Shown here one piece after another: positions 1 to 8,836 of a DNA stretch of 64,000 nucleotides. Position numbers and translations under genes: made by a program. Source of the DNA: Phyllobacterium calauticae (GTDB lineage Bacteria > Pseudomonadota > Alphaproteobacteria > Rhizobiales > Rhizobiaceae); the NCBI RefSeq assembly GCF_019991125.1, contig NZ_JAGENB010000001.1, positions 992,001 to 1,056,000 on the forward strand, written 5' to 3'. How positions within the stretch are numbered: the stretch's first letter is position 1; each line of letters begins with the position of its first letter. The notes below the pieces were generated by a model. It did not search any database. It saw nothing but the letters and a program-made list of their open reading frames with translations, and had not been told where the DNA came from.

Positions 1-695
1 GCCGAGGCGGCCAGGACTGGCTCTACCGCATCGCCGCGCTCATTGTCGGTTACATCGGCATCCTTGTGGCCGTCACCCAGCATTTCATTCTCCTCAATCC
101 GCTGTTTGATGGCTCGGTCGGCGGCGGCCTGATCTTCAACAGCCTGTTCATGGGCTACCTGTTGCCGGGCCTTCTGGCGGCCCTCGTGGCGCTCAACGCT
201 TTCGGCGAACCGCAGATAAAGCTGTTCGGCTTGCCGCTGGTCATGGCGCAGGCCAACCGCCCCCGGCATTATGCCATGGCCCTGGCAATCCTGTCCGGCC
301 TCATGCTGTTCACATGGGTGACGCTCACCATCCGGGTATTCTTCTGGGGCAGCAGCATTCATCTGTGGAAGGGCGTGGATTCGATGGAAATGTTCACCTA
401 CTCGGCCGTCTGGCTGCTGTTCGGCCTTGGCCTCTTCGGATTGGGCGCGTGGCGGCAGAACAGGCCATTGCGCCTGATCTCGGCTCCGATCGTGTTCCTT
501 GTGATCGCCAAGGTCTTCCTGCTCGACATGTCGAACCTTGAAGGCATCCTGCGGGCCCTCTCCTTCATCGGATTGGGTCTGTCGCTGGTTGGCGTCGGCC
601 TGTTCTACCAGCGCATTCTCAATGCGGGGGCGGCAGCTACGCCGCCCACCAGCGATGAAAATGGTGCACCGGGCCGCGCCCCTGACCCACATTGA
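1..695 (+). CDS. DUF2339-like membrane protein, C-terminal part (5' end outside window)
   Basis: An open frame runs in from the window edge; 230 residues are visible. They form about six hydrophobic segments separated by short loops, and the last one (LRALSFIGLGLSLVGVGLFYQ) after a VFLLDMSNLEG stretch matches the usual end of DUF2339 multi-pass membrane proteins. These proteins have no assigned biochemical function. The last 59 bases overlap the 3' end of the convergent thiD gene, so the final ~20 residues (Ala/Pro/Asp-rich) are probably a dispensable tail. The family call rests on recognition of the C-terminal pattern only. Confidence 0.7.
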   Translation, partial: RGGQDWLYRIAALIVGYIGILVAVTQHFILLNPLFDGSVGGGLIFNSLFMGYLLPGLLAALVALNAFGEPQIKLFGLPLVMAQANRPRHYAMALAILSGLMLFTWVTLTIRVFFWGSSIHLWKGVDSMEMFTYSAVWLLFGLGLFGLGAWRQNRPLRLISAPIVFLVIAKVFLLDMSNLEGILRALSFIGLGLSLVGVGLFYQRILNAGAAATPPTSDENGAPGRAPDPH

Positions 696-1437
696 GCCCG
701 TCGGCGGCAGCCATGGCTGCCGTCAGATAGGCTTTCGCCTCGCCGATTGCCGCCGGCAGATCAAGACCCTTGGCCAGCCCGCTGGCAATCGCCGCCGCCA
801 GGGTGCAGCCCGTGCCGTGGTCATGGGTGGTGGCGAGCCGCGGTCCGTCGAAGCGCGTGATAGACGCACCGTCGAACAAGAGGTCGGTACTGAGGCTTGT
901 ATGCCCGTGACCGCCCTTGATCAGCACCGCCGCCGGGCCAAGCTTCAGCAGCAGCTCCGCCTGCCGCGCCATCTCCCGTTCGGTTTCCGCTACGCGGGTG
1001 CCAGTCAGCAACGCGGCTTCCGGCAGATTGGGCGTGAGCACAAGTGCCAGCGGCAGGAGCTGTTGGCGCAGCGCCTCCACCGCCTCCGGCTGCAAGAGCC
1101 GATCGCCCGATGTTGCCACCATCACCGGATCGACAACTGCCTTGCGCTGCCAGCGGTTCAAGGCTTCCGCGATGGTGTCAATGGTTTCGACCGTGGAAAC
1201 CATGCCGATCTTGATCGCCCCGACCGCGATATCCGAGAGAACGGCATCGATCTGGGCGCGGATGATAGCCGGGCTCAGGTTCTCGATGGCGGTGACGCCC
1301 CGGGTGTTCTGTGCGGTGATCGCGGTCAGCACGCTCGTGCCATAGACACCGAGCGCCGAGAACGTCTTGATGTCGGCCTGGATACCGGCGCCGCCGCCGC
1401 TGTCGGAACCGGCGATGGTCAGGGCAATGGCGGTCAT
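637..1437 (-). CDS. thiD: Hydroxymethylpyrimidine/phosphomethylpyrimidine kinase ThiD
   Basis: This 266-residue protein phosphorylates HMP to HMP-P and HMP-PP, the pyrimidine half of thiamine, in the cytosol. It has the family opening [22 protein letters not shown], the DPVMVATSG stretch, and the anion-hole/catalytic motif [15 protein letters not shown] near residue 205. Its length is normal for ThiD. It is the last gene of the riboswitch-controlled thiamine operon, and its ATG overlaps the thiE stop codon (ATGA), which implies translational coupling. Its 3' end overlaps the convergent DUF2339 gene by 59 bases. Confidence 0.95.
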   Translation of the reverse strand: MTAIALTIAGSDSGGGAGIQADIKTFSALGVYGTSVLTAITAQNTRGVTAIENLSPAIIRAQIDAVLSDIAVGAIKIGMVSTVETIDTIAEALNRWQRKAVVDPVMVATSGDRLLQPEAVEALRQQLLPLALVLTPNLPEAALLTGTRVAETEREMARQAELLLKLGPAAVLIKGGHGHTSLSTDLLFDGASITRFDGPRLATTHDHGTGCTLAAAIASGLAKGLDLPAAIGEAKAYLTAAMAAADGLNVGQGRGPVHHFHRWWAA

Positions 1438-2096
1438 GCGGTTGCCCTCAACGCCTCGTCGACGGCATCGCGAAGCACCTGTGCGGCGGCGCGCGGATCC
1501 GCCTGACGGAAGATCGCCGAAATCACCGCAACCCCATCGGCACCCGCGCGAATAGCCGGGGCGACCCGGCCGAGATCGATGCCCGCGATGGCGCCGACCG
1601 GCAGGTCGGGCTTTGCCGCGCGGATGATGGCGGCCAGCCGGGCAAACCCGTCAAAACCGATCGGACCGTCGGGGTTGTGCTTGGCAGGGGTTTCAAACAG
1701 GCCGCCCACGCAGGCATAGTCGATGGCAGAGCTTATGGCCGCCTGCGCATCCGCTTCATTCTTCACCGTCAGGCCGATGATTGCATCGGGGCCAAGCAGC
1801 GTGCGGGCGTCGGCGACCAGCATGTCCTCGCGCCCTATATGCACACCCTCGACACCCGCCACCAGCGCGACGTCGATGCGGTCATTCACAAGCAGGGGGA
1901 TGCCTGTGCCGTGCAGGGCCGCATGGATGGCACGGGCGCGCTCCACCATCTTGCGCGTCGGCGAGTTCTTGTCGCGATACTGGATGATCGTGGCGCCGCC
2001 CCGCGCGGCCTGCAAAGCCAGGGCACCCAGATCGGCATCACCGCCGATGGCATCGACATCGACAATGGCATTCAGGCGGAAATCTACTTTTGGCAT
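1434..2096 (-). CDS. thiE: Thiamine-phosphate synthase ThiE
   Basis: Predicted to join HMP-PP and the thiazole phosphate to give thiamine phosphate. The 220-residue protein begins [13 protein letters not shown] and carries the TIM-barrel hallmarks of the family: [30 protein letters not shown] and VHIGREDM. I chose the ATG at 2096 because GGAG lies ten bases upstream; an in-frame start farther upstream would add a basic, non-conserved extension. It lies 25 bases after the binding-protein gene and overlaps thiD by four bases. Confidence 0.94.
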   Translation of the reverse strand: MPKVDFRLNAIVDVDAIGGDADLGALALQAARGGATIIQYRDKNSPTRKMVERARAIHAALHGTGIPLLVNDRIDVALVAGVEGVHIGREDMLVADARTLLGPDAIIGLTVKNEADAQAAISSAIDYACVGGLFETPAKHNPDGPIGFDGFARLAAIIRAAKPDLPVGAIAGIDLGRVAPAIRAGADGVAVISAIFRQADPRAAAQVLRDAVDEALRATA

Positions 2097-2121
2097 GGTC
2101 TTTTTCTCCGAATAAATCGTT

Positions 2122-3075
2122 TCACTGCAGTTCAACGGCGAGGTCATCCACCTTGGGTACGGACTTGATCAGCCCCGCCTCGTGCATGAACACGCCGAGC
2201 CGTTCGTAACGGCTGCGGTCGAGGGCGGCCGGACGCTTGGCAAAACGCGGCAATGTATCGATCCATGCCTGCCGGTTCAGCGCATTGTCGAGATCGGGAT
2301 AGGCCTTGACGAACAGCGACCAGGACTCATCGGGATGGTTGGTCAGATAGATCGCTCCCTTTTCCACGGCGCCGATGAAACGTTTCAAACGGTCGTCTTT
2401 CGCCAGATCGGGATGGGTCAGGAAGATCAGCTCGTCATAAACGGGAACGCCATGCTCCTCGGGAAAGAATGCCGTTCCCTTGTGGCCTTCCTGCGCCATC
2501 TGCGTCAGCTCGAAATTGCGGTAGCCGCCCACCGTGGCATCCACCTGATTGGCGATCAGCGATGCCGACAGGGCGAAGTTGACATTGATCAGCTCGACAT
2601 CTCCCGTCTTCAGGCCTTCGGATTTCAGCATCGCGCCGAGCATGGCATCCTCAAAACCAGCCACGGAAAACCCGACTTTTTTGCCCTTCAGGTCCTTCAG
2701 GCTCTTGATCGGGCCATCGGCGAGGACGGTCACCGTGTTGAGCGGCGTCTCCACCAGTGTGCCGAAACGCACCAGCGGCAGGCCTTCATCATGGCTGAGA
2801 TAGAGGTTGGGCTGATAGCCGATGGCGATGTCCGCCTGCTTGGCCGCCACGAGGCGCGGCGGCGCTGCCGGATCGGCCGGCGGGATCAGGTCCACGTCCA
2901 GTCCCGCTTCGCTGAAGAAGCCCTTTTCGCGGGCGATAACCAGCGGCGCATGGTCGGGATTGACGAACCATTCCAGCAGGACAGACAGCTTGTCTGCCGC
3001 TGCGGCGGGAGATGCGAGGAGAGACAAGGCGGTTAGCAGGATGATGGCGGGGGCAAACGCGCGGCGGCGAAACAT
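2122..3075 (-). CDS. Thiamine-precursor ABC transporter substrate-binding protein (NMT1/THI5-like, ThiY type)
   Basis: A 317-residue periplasmic binding protein with a cleavable signal peptide (basic FRRRAF, then a hydrophobic core ending SPAAAA). The mature part starts KLSVLLEWFVNPDHAPLVIA, typical of the NMT1/THI5-like fold that binds HMP or N-formyl-aminopyrimidine (ThiY). The start at 3075 is favoured over the ATG two codons upstream because AAGGA is six bases from the former and directly abuts the latter. It sits between the permease and thiE behind a TPP riboswitch, which supports a thiamine-precursor ligand over the taurine or nitrate ligands of related proteins. Confidence 0.85.
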   Translation of the reverse strand: MFRRRAFAPAIILLTALSLLASPAAAADKLSVLLEWFVNPDHAPLVIAREKGFFSEAGLDVDLIPPADPAAPPRLVAAKQADIAIGYQPNLYLSHDEGLPLVRFGTLVETPLNTVTVLADGPIKSLKDLKGKKVGFSVAGFEDAMLGAMLKSEGLKTGDVELINVNFALSASLIANQVDATVGGYRNFELTQMAQEGHKGTAFFPEEHGVPVYDELIFLTHPDLAKDDRLKRFIGAVEKGAIYLTNHPDESWSLFVKAYPDLDNALNRQAWIDTLPRFAKRPAALDRSRYERLGVFMHEAGLIKSVPKVDDLAVELQ

Positions 3076-3113
3076 GGGCATTCCTTTATCAACGGGACGG
3101 GAAAACGGGGCGG

Positions 3114-3857
3114 TCATGATGCCTGCACCCAGGGCGTGAGACGTGCGGCGAAGGCATCGACGAGGAAACGCAGAACGATGGTCAGAACGGCGAGGATGAT
3201 GAGGGCGGCAAACAGCGTATCGGTCTGCATGCGGGCATTGGCCTGCAGCATGACGAAGCCAAGTCCGCGCGAGGCACCGACCCATTCGCCGATCACGGCG
3301 CCAATGGGGGCAAAGACCGCCGCAACACGCAGGCCCGAACCGAGGCCGGGCAAGGCGCTGGGCACGCGGATGAGGAACAGTGTCGCCAGCGGCGAGGCCT
3401 GTGTCAGGGCGGCGGCATCCAGCAAGTCCTGACTGGTCCGTCGCAGTGCATCGGCAAAGGACGAGGCGACGGGGAAAAAGATGATCAGGCTGGCCATGAC
3501 GACCTTCGATGCGAGGCCGAAGCCGAACCAGAGAACCAGAAGCGGCGCAATGGCAAAGACCGGAAGCGCCTGCAGGACAAGCAGGAGAGGCCAGACGATC
3601 TGGCCGAAACCCGGCAGGCCGGCCACCAGAAGCGCAACAAGGATTCCGGCGATGGCACCGAAGAACAGCCCGAGCACGATCTCAAGCACCGTGATGGCGG
3701 CGTTGCTCAGGAGATAATGCTGCTGCTCGACCAGGGCGGCAATGACAGAACCGGGGCCAGGCAGGATGAAGCGCGGCGGCTGCAGCATCCAGACAGCGAG
3801 CTGCCAGCACGCAAGCACAGCCAGCAGGGCTCCGGCGATGCGGACGAGCATGCGCAT
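3114..3857 (-). CDS. ABC transporter permease, ThiX/SsuC-type
   Basis: A 247-residue inner-membrane protein with about six membrane segments and the BPD_transp_1 coupling region around ASSFADALRRTSQDLLDAA, followed by the EWVGASRGLGFVM stretch characteristic of SsuC/TauC/ThiX permeases. It is the first gene after the TPP riboswitch and precedes the binding protein by 38 bases, so it should be the membrane channel for a thiamine precursor. No ATPase gene accompanies it in this operon. The start is ambiguous between two ATGs six bases apart, and neither has a strong Shine-Dalgarno sequence. Confidence 0.85.
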   Translation of the reverse strand: MRMLVRIAGALLAVLACWQLAVWMLQPPRFILPGPGSVIAALVEQQHYLLSNAAITVLEIVLGLFFGAIAGILVALLVAGLPGFGQIVWPLLLVLQALPVFAIAPLLVLWFGFGLASKVVMASLIIFFPVASSFADALRRTSQDLLDAAALTQASPLATLFLIRVPSALPGLGSGLRVAAVFAPIGAVIGEWVGASRGLGFVMLQANARMQTDTLFAALIILAVLTIVLRFLVDAFAARLTPWVQAS

Positions 3858-3977
3858 GGCGGCCCGTCACAGACTCGGCGATTGGTGGTTCAGCGAAAAC
3901 GGCATCTGCAGGACTCCATCAAACGTGTGGAGATCCGGATATGTGCGAAGACAAGGCAGAGTGCGTGAAGAATGCTC

Positions 3978-4066
3978 AATTCCCGTTCCTACGCCGGCAT
4001 AACCCGGATCAGGTTCAAGGGTCCAGCTCGACGCTATCTCAGCACTGTACAGTGCCCCCCTCGGAA
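3978..4066 (-). promoter_or_regulatory. TPP riboswitch (THI box)
   Basis: Read on the minus strand, the element has all the core TPP-aptamer blocks in order: a GGGG(G) P1 side, the CTGAGA motif, the GACCCTTGAACCTGATC block, then CCGGGTTATGCCGGCG and GTAGGAA. The aptamer ends about 120 bases before the permease ATG. It should lower expression of the whole permease-binding protein-thiE-thiD operon when thiamine pyrophosphate is abundant. I do not see a convincing U-tract terminator in the 120-base expression platform, so control may be at translation initiation. Confidence 0.96.
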
Positions 4067-4073
4067 TAAAGTC

Positions 4074-4102
4074 ATGATGGAGCGGCGGGGGCGTAAAGTC
4101 AA
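4074..4102 (-). promoter_or_regulatory. Possible sigma-70-type promoter of the thiamine operon
   Basis: On the minus strand TTGACT (4102-4097) is followed after 17 bases by CATCAT (4079-4074). Initiation would fall at about 4067, directly at the 5' edge of the TPP aptamer, which is where a riboswitch transcript should begin. The -10 box is weak (four of six consensus positions), so support comes from spacing and position. Confidence 0.35.
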
Positions 4103-4127
4103 TCGCGCCGCTTGAGGATTGCCGGCA

Positions 4128-5084
4128 TTAGTTGGTCAGTCGGACATTCTCACCATCAACAGCTTTGCACCCGGAAATAACCGTGTAGAAAAGATCTTGC
4201 TGGTCCCAGCCACCGCCATCTTCCCAAGCATGTTCGTGAGATTGCTTATCGCAACTGAGCAGATCCGTTAACTTTGTATCACCATTTTTCTTCAGCTGCA
4301 CACCGTCAACGAAGAGATGATCCACAGTATTTCCATCGTTGGTTTGGTATGTTGCATCATAATTCTTATATCCGCTCGATGCAGTTTTACACGTAACGGT
4401 GTTTGTATTAGCTGTGGAATTATAACGGCCGACATCACAACCGTCCTTTTTGACTTCCATCTTGATATACAGTGTTTGGTAGTCGCCGAGCACAACGTTA
4501 CCGTCAGCCGGACTCATAGTTTTGACCCCTGTTCCTCGCCAATTGAGGGCAGTCTTGTCTTTGGCCTCATACAACACGGTGCCTAACGTCACTTCCTTAT
4601 TTGAACCAGGGCGAGTGACGACAATCGAAACCTTTTTGGCCCAAATGCCGTACATGTCCTTCAAAATGATCTTGGCTTCTGACGGTTTCAACGGCGCCAG
4701 CGCAGTTGAAGTTACACCAATCTGGACTGACTTCTGGTTCAGCAACGACATGAAGAGGGTATTGGTCTGCCCTCCCAGATTGACGGTAACCTTCTGGTCC
4801 TTTGCACTGAAATTGACACTGACCGCGCTGGCCTTGTCCCCAAGGTTGGCACGCAAAAAGGCCCGTGCCCTGTCCTCGGCAGCCTGTGCGTTGCCACCCG
4901 TGAAGACGGACGCACCGGCCAGCGCCGCTGTGTCAGCGGCGTTCTGCAAATTGACTCTTTCATTTGAGGCAACGGTATAGTCAAGGGCAAGACCGGTCAT
5001 GCCCATAAGCGGCACAAGCAGCAGACCGAAGGTCAGTGCCGTGGCCCCACGCTTGTCTCTCAGGAATTGTTTGAATTTGCTCAT
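4128..5084 (-). CDS. TadE/TadG-like pilus-assembly family protein
   Basis: A 318-residue protein with a short basic N-terminus (KFKQFLRDKRGATALTF), one membrane segment, and the region DYTVASNERVNLQNAADTAALAGA typical of the TadE/TadG N-terminal domain. The rest is predicted periplasmic, with four or more cysteines in the last third (CDVGRYN, VTCKTAS, LLSCDKQ, ISGCKAV) that could form disulfides. Family members belong to Flp-pilus (tad) systems, but no tad/cpa genes lie nearby, so this is an orphan copy of unknown role. The C-terminal 180 residues match nothing I recognise. Confidence 0.75.
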   Translation of the reverse strand: MSKFKQFLRDKRGATALTFGLLLVPLMGMTGLALDYTVASNERVNLQNAADTAALAGASVFTGGNAQAAEDRARAFLRANLGDKASAVSVNFSAKDQKVTVNLGGQTNTLFMSLLNQKSVQIGVTSTALAPLKPSEAKIILKDMYGIWAKKVSIVVTRPGSNKEVTLGTVLYEAKDKTALNWRGTGVKTMSPADGNVVLGDYQTLYIKMEVKKDGCDVGRYNSTANTNTVTCKTASSGYKNYDATYQTNDGNTVDHLFVDGVQLKKNGDTKLTDLLSCDKQSHEHAWEDGGGWDQQDLFYTVISGCKAVDGENVRLTN

Positions 5085-5150
5085 AGCCCGCTCCGGTTGT
5101 TGAGCGAACCATGAAGGCCATGCCGTAAATGCCTGCTTAGCAAATTCGTT

Positions 5151-5167
5151 CAGATTGTCTCAATCTG
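5151..5167. repeat. Perfect 7-bp inverted repeat between tadG-like gene and ABC operon
   Basis: CAGATTG and CAATCTG are separated by three bases. The element sits 42 bases beyond the end of the peptide-transporter operon and 67 bases upstream of the tadG-like start, both on the minus strand. It could be a terminator stem (though it lacks a U-run) or an operator of the tadG-like gene. Confidence 0.4.
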
Positions 5168-5209
5168 CGATAAGTCGTGCACCATGGTAAAAATCCGATA
5201 AAGCACGAC

Positions 5210-5983
5210 CTAGGCAGCGGGTGCGCCCGGCCGCACAAAACCCTCGCTGGCAACGAGCAGATTGCGCGTATAGGCCTGCGTCACCTTGCGGGCGGCAAGA
5301 TCGGCGGCGGAAAGGCGCTCCACCTCGGCACCGCTCTGCATGACCATCAGCCGGTCGCACATGTGGGTGACCACCGCCAGATCGTGACTGACCATCAGGA
5401 AGGTCAGCTTGCGGTCGCGGCGTATCTGTTCCAGCAGGTTCAGCACTTCGGCCTGTACGGATGCATCGAGCGCCGACGTTGGTTCATCGAGCAGCAGGAT
5501 CGACGGCTCCAGGATCAATGCCCGGGCGATAGCGACACGCTGGCGCTGGCCGCCGGACAGCTGATGCGAGTAGCGGAAGCGGAAGCTGGAGCCGAGACCC
5601 ACCTCGTCGAGCGCGCGCAGGATTCGCTTTTCAATGTCGGTAAATCCGTGGACCGCCAGTGGTTCCAGCAGAAGCCGGTCGACGGTCTGGCGCGGGTGCA
5701 GCGAACCATAGGGGTCCTGGAACACCATCTGCACTTCACGATAGAACGCCTTGGTGCGCTTCTTGTCCAGCAGCTTGCCGTTCACGGTGATCGAGCCGCC
5801 GCTGGTCGGCGCAAGCCCGGCAACCGCCCGCAGCAATGTCGATTTTCCGGAGCCTGATTCACCGACGAGCCCGAAGGATTCACCCGGCATCACATCGAGG
5901 CTGACACCCCGCAAGGCACGGAAACGGTCGAACGTGACTTCAAGCTTGTCGACGACAAGCGCTTTGGCAGGAGATGTCGTCAT
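5210..5983 (-). CDS. Peptide ABC transporter ATPase, DppF/OppF-type
   Basis: A 257-residue ATP-binding subunit with Walker A (GLVGESGSGKSTLLRAVAG), a Q-loop in MVFQDPYGSLHPR, signature [15 protein letters not shown] and Walker B LLLDEPTSALD. The GSLHPRQTV region after the Q-loop is typical of OppF/DppF. It is slightly short for the family and lacks the extended C-terminal Fe-S/oligopeptide tail. The start at 5983 overlaps the preceding gene's stop (ATGA) and has GGAG upstream; an ATG nine bases earlier is less likely. It is the last gene of the dipeptidase-transporter operon. Confidence 0.92.
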   Translation of the reverse strand: MTTSPAKALVVDKLEVTFDRFRALRGVSLDVMPGESFGLVGESGSGKSTLLRAVAGLAPTSGGSITVNGKLLDKKRTKAFYREVQMVFQDPYGSLHPRQTVDRLLLEPLAVHGFTDIEKRILRALDEVGLGSSFRFRYSHQLSGGQRQRVAIARALILEPSILLLDEPTSALDASVQAEVLNLLEQIRRDRKLTFLMVSHDLAVVTHMCDRLMVMQSGAEVERLSAADLAARKVTQAYTRNLLVASEGFVRPGAPAA

Positions 5984-6813
5984 GCCGCCCACTCCGGCTT
6001 GCGATCAAGGACAGGGAGAGGATGGGTATCGGCACCAATTTTCGGCATGCAGTTCAGAAGCCCCTGCGTATAGGGATGTTTGGCATTGTGCAGGTCCTTG
6101 GCGGCGATCTCCTCGACGATATGGCCCGCATACATGACGATGACCCGGTCGCAGAACGACGAGACCAGCCGCAGATCGTGCGAAATGAAGATCAGCCCCA
6201 TGCCGCGATCGCGCACCAGATTGTCGAGGATGGCAAGAACATCCAGCTGGACAGTCACGTCGAGCGCCGAGGTCGGTTCATCGGCGATCAGCAGTTCCGG
6301 GCCGGTGATCAACATCATGGCAATCATGGCGCGCTGCCCCATGCCGCCCGAAACCTCGTGCGGATGGAGATCAAAGACGCGCTCGGGATCGCGGATCTGC
6401 ACGGCGGCCAGCATGTCGAGCGCGCGCTTGCGCGCCTCGGATTTGCTGACCCGTTCGTGGGTGCGCAGCGTCTCGACGATCTGCCGCCCGATGCTCATGA
6501 CCGGATTGAGCGAATATTTCGGGTCCTGCAAAATCATGGCAATCCGGTTGCCGCGCAGCGACCGCCGTTCGGCAGCCGAGACTTTCAGCAGGTCGATGCC
6601 ATCGAAATTCAACGTCTCCGCGGTAATTTTCGCATGCGGCGGTGTCAGCCCCATGATGGCGCGCCCGGTCTGGGACTTGCCCGAACCGGATTCGCCGACG
6701 ATACCGAGACGTTCGCGGCCGAGCGTAAAGGATACGCCGCGTACGGCATCGACCACACCCGTCCGGGTCGGAAACTGGACCCGCAGGTCCTTGACAGTCA
6801 AAAGGGTGCTCAT
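5980..6813 (-). CDS. Peptide ABC transporter ATPase, DppD/OppD-type
   Basis: A 277-residue ATPase pairing with the downstream DppF-type subunit. It has Walker A GIVGESGSGKSQTGRAIMG, the MILQDPKYSLNPVM Q-loop region, signature VSGGMGQRAMIAMML and Walker B LLIADEPTSALDVTVQ. The SGGMxQR form of the signature is common in OppD/DppD. The C-terminus (KHPYTQGLLNCMP) is the short oligopeptide-transporter tail. Start and stop overlap the flanking genes as ATGA on both sides, indicating tight translational coupling within the operon. Confidence 0.93.
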   Translation of the reverse strand: MSTLLTVKDLRVQFPTRTGVVDAVRGVSFTLGRERLGIVGESGSGKSQTGRAIMGLTPPHAKITAETLNFDGIDLLKVSAAERRSLRGNRIAMILQDPKYSLNPVMSIGRQIVETLRTHERVSKSEARKRALDMLAAVQIRDPERVFDLHPHEVSGGMGQRAMIAMMLITGPELLIADEPTSALDVTVQLDVLAILDNLVRDRGMGLIFISHDLRLVSSFCDRVIVMYAGHIVEEIAAKDLHNAKHPYTQGLLNCMPKIGADTHPLPVLDRKPEWAA

Positions 6814-7745
6814 TGGTTGTTGCCTCGCGGATCAAGCGCATCGCGCAGGCCATCGCCCAACAGATTGAAGCCAAGGCTGACGATCAGGATGGCAAAGCCC
6901 GGTGCTGCGGCAACCCACCACTGATCCATGATGAAACGGCGGCCCGACGCAATCATCGCCCCCCATTCCGGCAATGGCGGCTGAGCGCCGAGACCAAGAA
7001 AGCCAAGACCCGCGGCAATCAGGATGATACCGGCCATATCCAACGTCACACGGACAATCAGCGACGACAGGCAGAGCGGCATGATGTGCCGCAGGACGAT
7101 GCGGACCGGCGAGGCCCCCATCAGGCGGACAGCTGCAATATAGTCGGAATTGCGAATCGTCAGTGTTTCGGCCCGCGCGATACGCGCATAGGGTGGCCAG
7201 GACGTCACGGCGATGGCAAAGACCGCATTTTCGATGCCAGGTCCCAGGGCTGCGACCAGCGCAAGCGCAAGAATAAGCTTTGGGAAGGCCAGAAAAATAT
7301 CGGTGAGGCGCATGAGGATGGAATCGACCCAGCCTCCCGCATAACCCGCGGCAGTGCCGACGATCAGGCCAATGGGTGCTGCGATGATCGCTACGAGTAT
7401 CACGACATAGAGTGTGAGGCGCGAGCCATAGATGAGGCGTGAGAGAATATCACGGCCCTGATCATCGGTGCCGAGCCAATAATCACCACCGGGTGGCAAC
7501 AGGCGCGCATTGCGCAGGTCGCCGATAACGGGTGAATGTGGCGCAAGAACATTGGCCAAAGCTGCAACCACCAGCAGGGCGACGATAATGGCAAGGCCGG
7601 CAAGCGCCAGCCGGTTGCTGGCGAAGCGGCCCCACACCAGATAGGCGCGGCCAAGCCTTGCCTGCAAGCGCGATTGCGGACGGTCACTCATCAGCCATTG
7701 ACGGCGTGACATGGGTGGAGGCGGTGTATGGATTGTCTGGCTCAT
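6810..7745 (-). CDS. Peptide ABC transporter permease, DppC/OppC-type
   Basis: A 311-residue permease with an N-terminal cytoplasmic stretch, one membrane helix (LALAGLAIIVALLVVAALANVL), the DppC landmark WLGTDDQGRDILSRLIYGSR, and four or five more helices with the EAA loop near AAVRLMGASPVRIVLRHIMP. It forms the membrane channel with the DppB-type subunit. The ATG overlaps the upstream stop codon (ATGA). Internal methionines at residues 12 and 19 are alternative starts. Confidence 0.93.
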   Translation of the reverse strand: MSQTIHTPPPPMSRRQWLMSDRPQSRLQARLGRAYLVWGRFASNRLALAGLAIIVALLVVAALANVLAPHSPVIGDLRNARLLPPGGDYWLGTDDQGRDILSRLIYGSRLTLYVVILVAIIAAPIGLIVGTAAGYAGGWVDSILMRLTDIFLAFPKLILALALVAALGPGIENAVFAIAVTSWPPYARIARAETLTIRNSDYIAAVRLMGASPVRIVLRHIMPLCLSSLIVRVTLDMAGIILIAAGLGFLGLGAQPPLPEWGAMIASGRRFIMDQWWVAAAPGFAILIVSLGFNLLGDGLRDALDPRGNNQ

Positions 7746-8809
7746 CGTGCGCGCGTCCGTGGGTCAAGCGCCTGATACAGAAGATCAGACAGGAGATTGA
7801 TGGCAATGAACACTGCGCCAATGATGATGGTGCCGCCAAGGACCGCGTTCATATCCGCGTTTTGCAGGGAATTGGTGATGTACAGGCCGAGGCCCGGCCA
7901 CGAGAAGACGGTTTCGGTCAGGACTGAACCTTCAAGCAAATTGGCATAGGACAGGGCAATGACCGTCACCAGTGGCACGGCGGCGTTGCGCAAGGCGTGG
8001 GCCCAGATGATGCGGGTTTCCGACAGGCCCTTGGCACGGGCGGCAACGATATATTCCTGTTCCAGCTCATTGAGCATGAAACTGCGGGTCATGCGGCTGA
8101 TATAGGCAAGCGAGAAATAACCAAGCAGCGAAGCGGGCAGGATGATGAATGAGAAGATATTCCAGAAGGCGTCCCAATTGCCTTGAAGCACTGCGTCGAG
8201 AAGATAAAAGCCGGTGATGGGCGTAAAGGTGTATTCATAGATGACGTCGATGCGGCCCGGCCCCGAAGTCCAGCCAAGCTTGGCGTAAAAGACCAGCAAC
8301 GCCAGCAATCCAAGCCAGAAGATCGGCATGGAATAGCCGATAAGGCCGATAAGACGCACGATCTGGTCGATCAGGCTGCCACGTTTGACCGCGGCAAGGA
8401 CCCCAAGCGGTACGCCGAAAAGCGTGCCGATGAGCGTGCCGAACGTGGCAAGCTCCATGGTGGCGGGAAACACCCGGCGGATGTCGGTCATGACAGGATT
8501 GGAGGTCAAGACCGAATTGCCAAAATTACCCTGCAGCGCGCCTTTCACATAGATGAAAAACTGCTCATAGAGCGGCAGGTTCAGGCCATATTCCTCACGC
8601 ACGCGCTCGACCACATGGGCCGGAGCCCGATCGCCGACGATCGCCAGGGCGGGATCGATGGGAATGACCCGTCCGATAAAGAAGGTCACGGCGAGAAGGC
8701 CGAGGAACGTGATCGCGCCAATCAGCACGAAGCGGCCAATAGCAATGGCAAGGCCGGAGGCCCAGGCGCCTGAACGCCTGGCCTCCAGTTGTGTTTCGGT
8801 GGTCGTCAT
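7742..8809 (-). CDS. Peptide ABC transporter permease, DppB/OppB-type
   Basis: A 355-residue permease. A first membrane helix near residue 35 is followed by a periplasmic loop with VERVREEYGLNLPLYEQF, typical of DppB/OppB, then five helices and the EAA-type coupling loop YIVAARAKGLSETRIIWAHALRN. The C-terminal TETVFSWPGLGLYITNSLQ motif is also characteristic. It begins 27 bases after the binding-protein gene and overlaps the DppC-type gene by four bases. Confidence 0.94.
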   Translation of the reverse strand: MTTTETQLEARRSGAWASGLAIAIGRFVLIGAITFLGLLAVTFFIGRVIPIDPALAIVGDRAPAHVVERVREEYGLNLPLYEQFFIYVKGALQGNFGNSVLTSNPVMTDIRRVFPATMELATFGTLIGTLFGVPLGVLAAVKRGSLIDQIVRLIGLIGYSMPIFWLGLLALLVFYAKLGWTSGPGRIDVIYEYTFTPITGFYLLDAVLQGNWDAFWNIFSFIILPASLLGYFSLAYISRMTRSFMLNELEQEYIVAARAKGLSETRIIWAHALRNAAVPLVTVIALSYANLLEGSVLTETVFSWPGLGLYITNSLQNADMNAVLGGTIIIGAVFIAINLLSDLLYQALDPRTRAR

Positions 8810-8836
8810 AATTTCAGCCTTGGGCGCTTGCCCTGA

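Noticed and set aside
538-1506. Plus-strand frame of 322 codons opposite thiD
   Set aside because: Antisense to thiD with typical shadow composition and no ribosome site.
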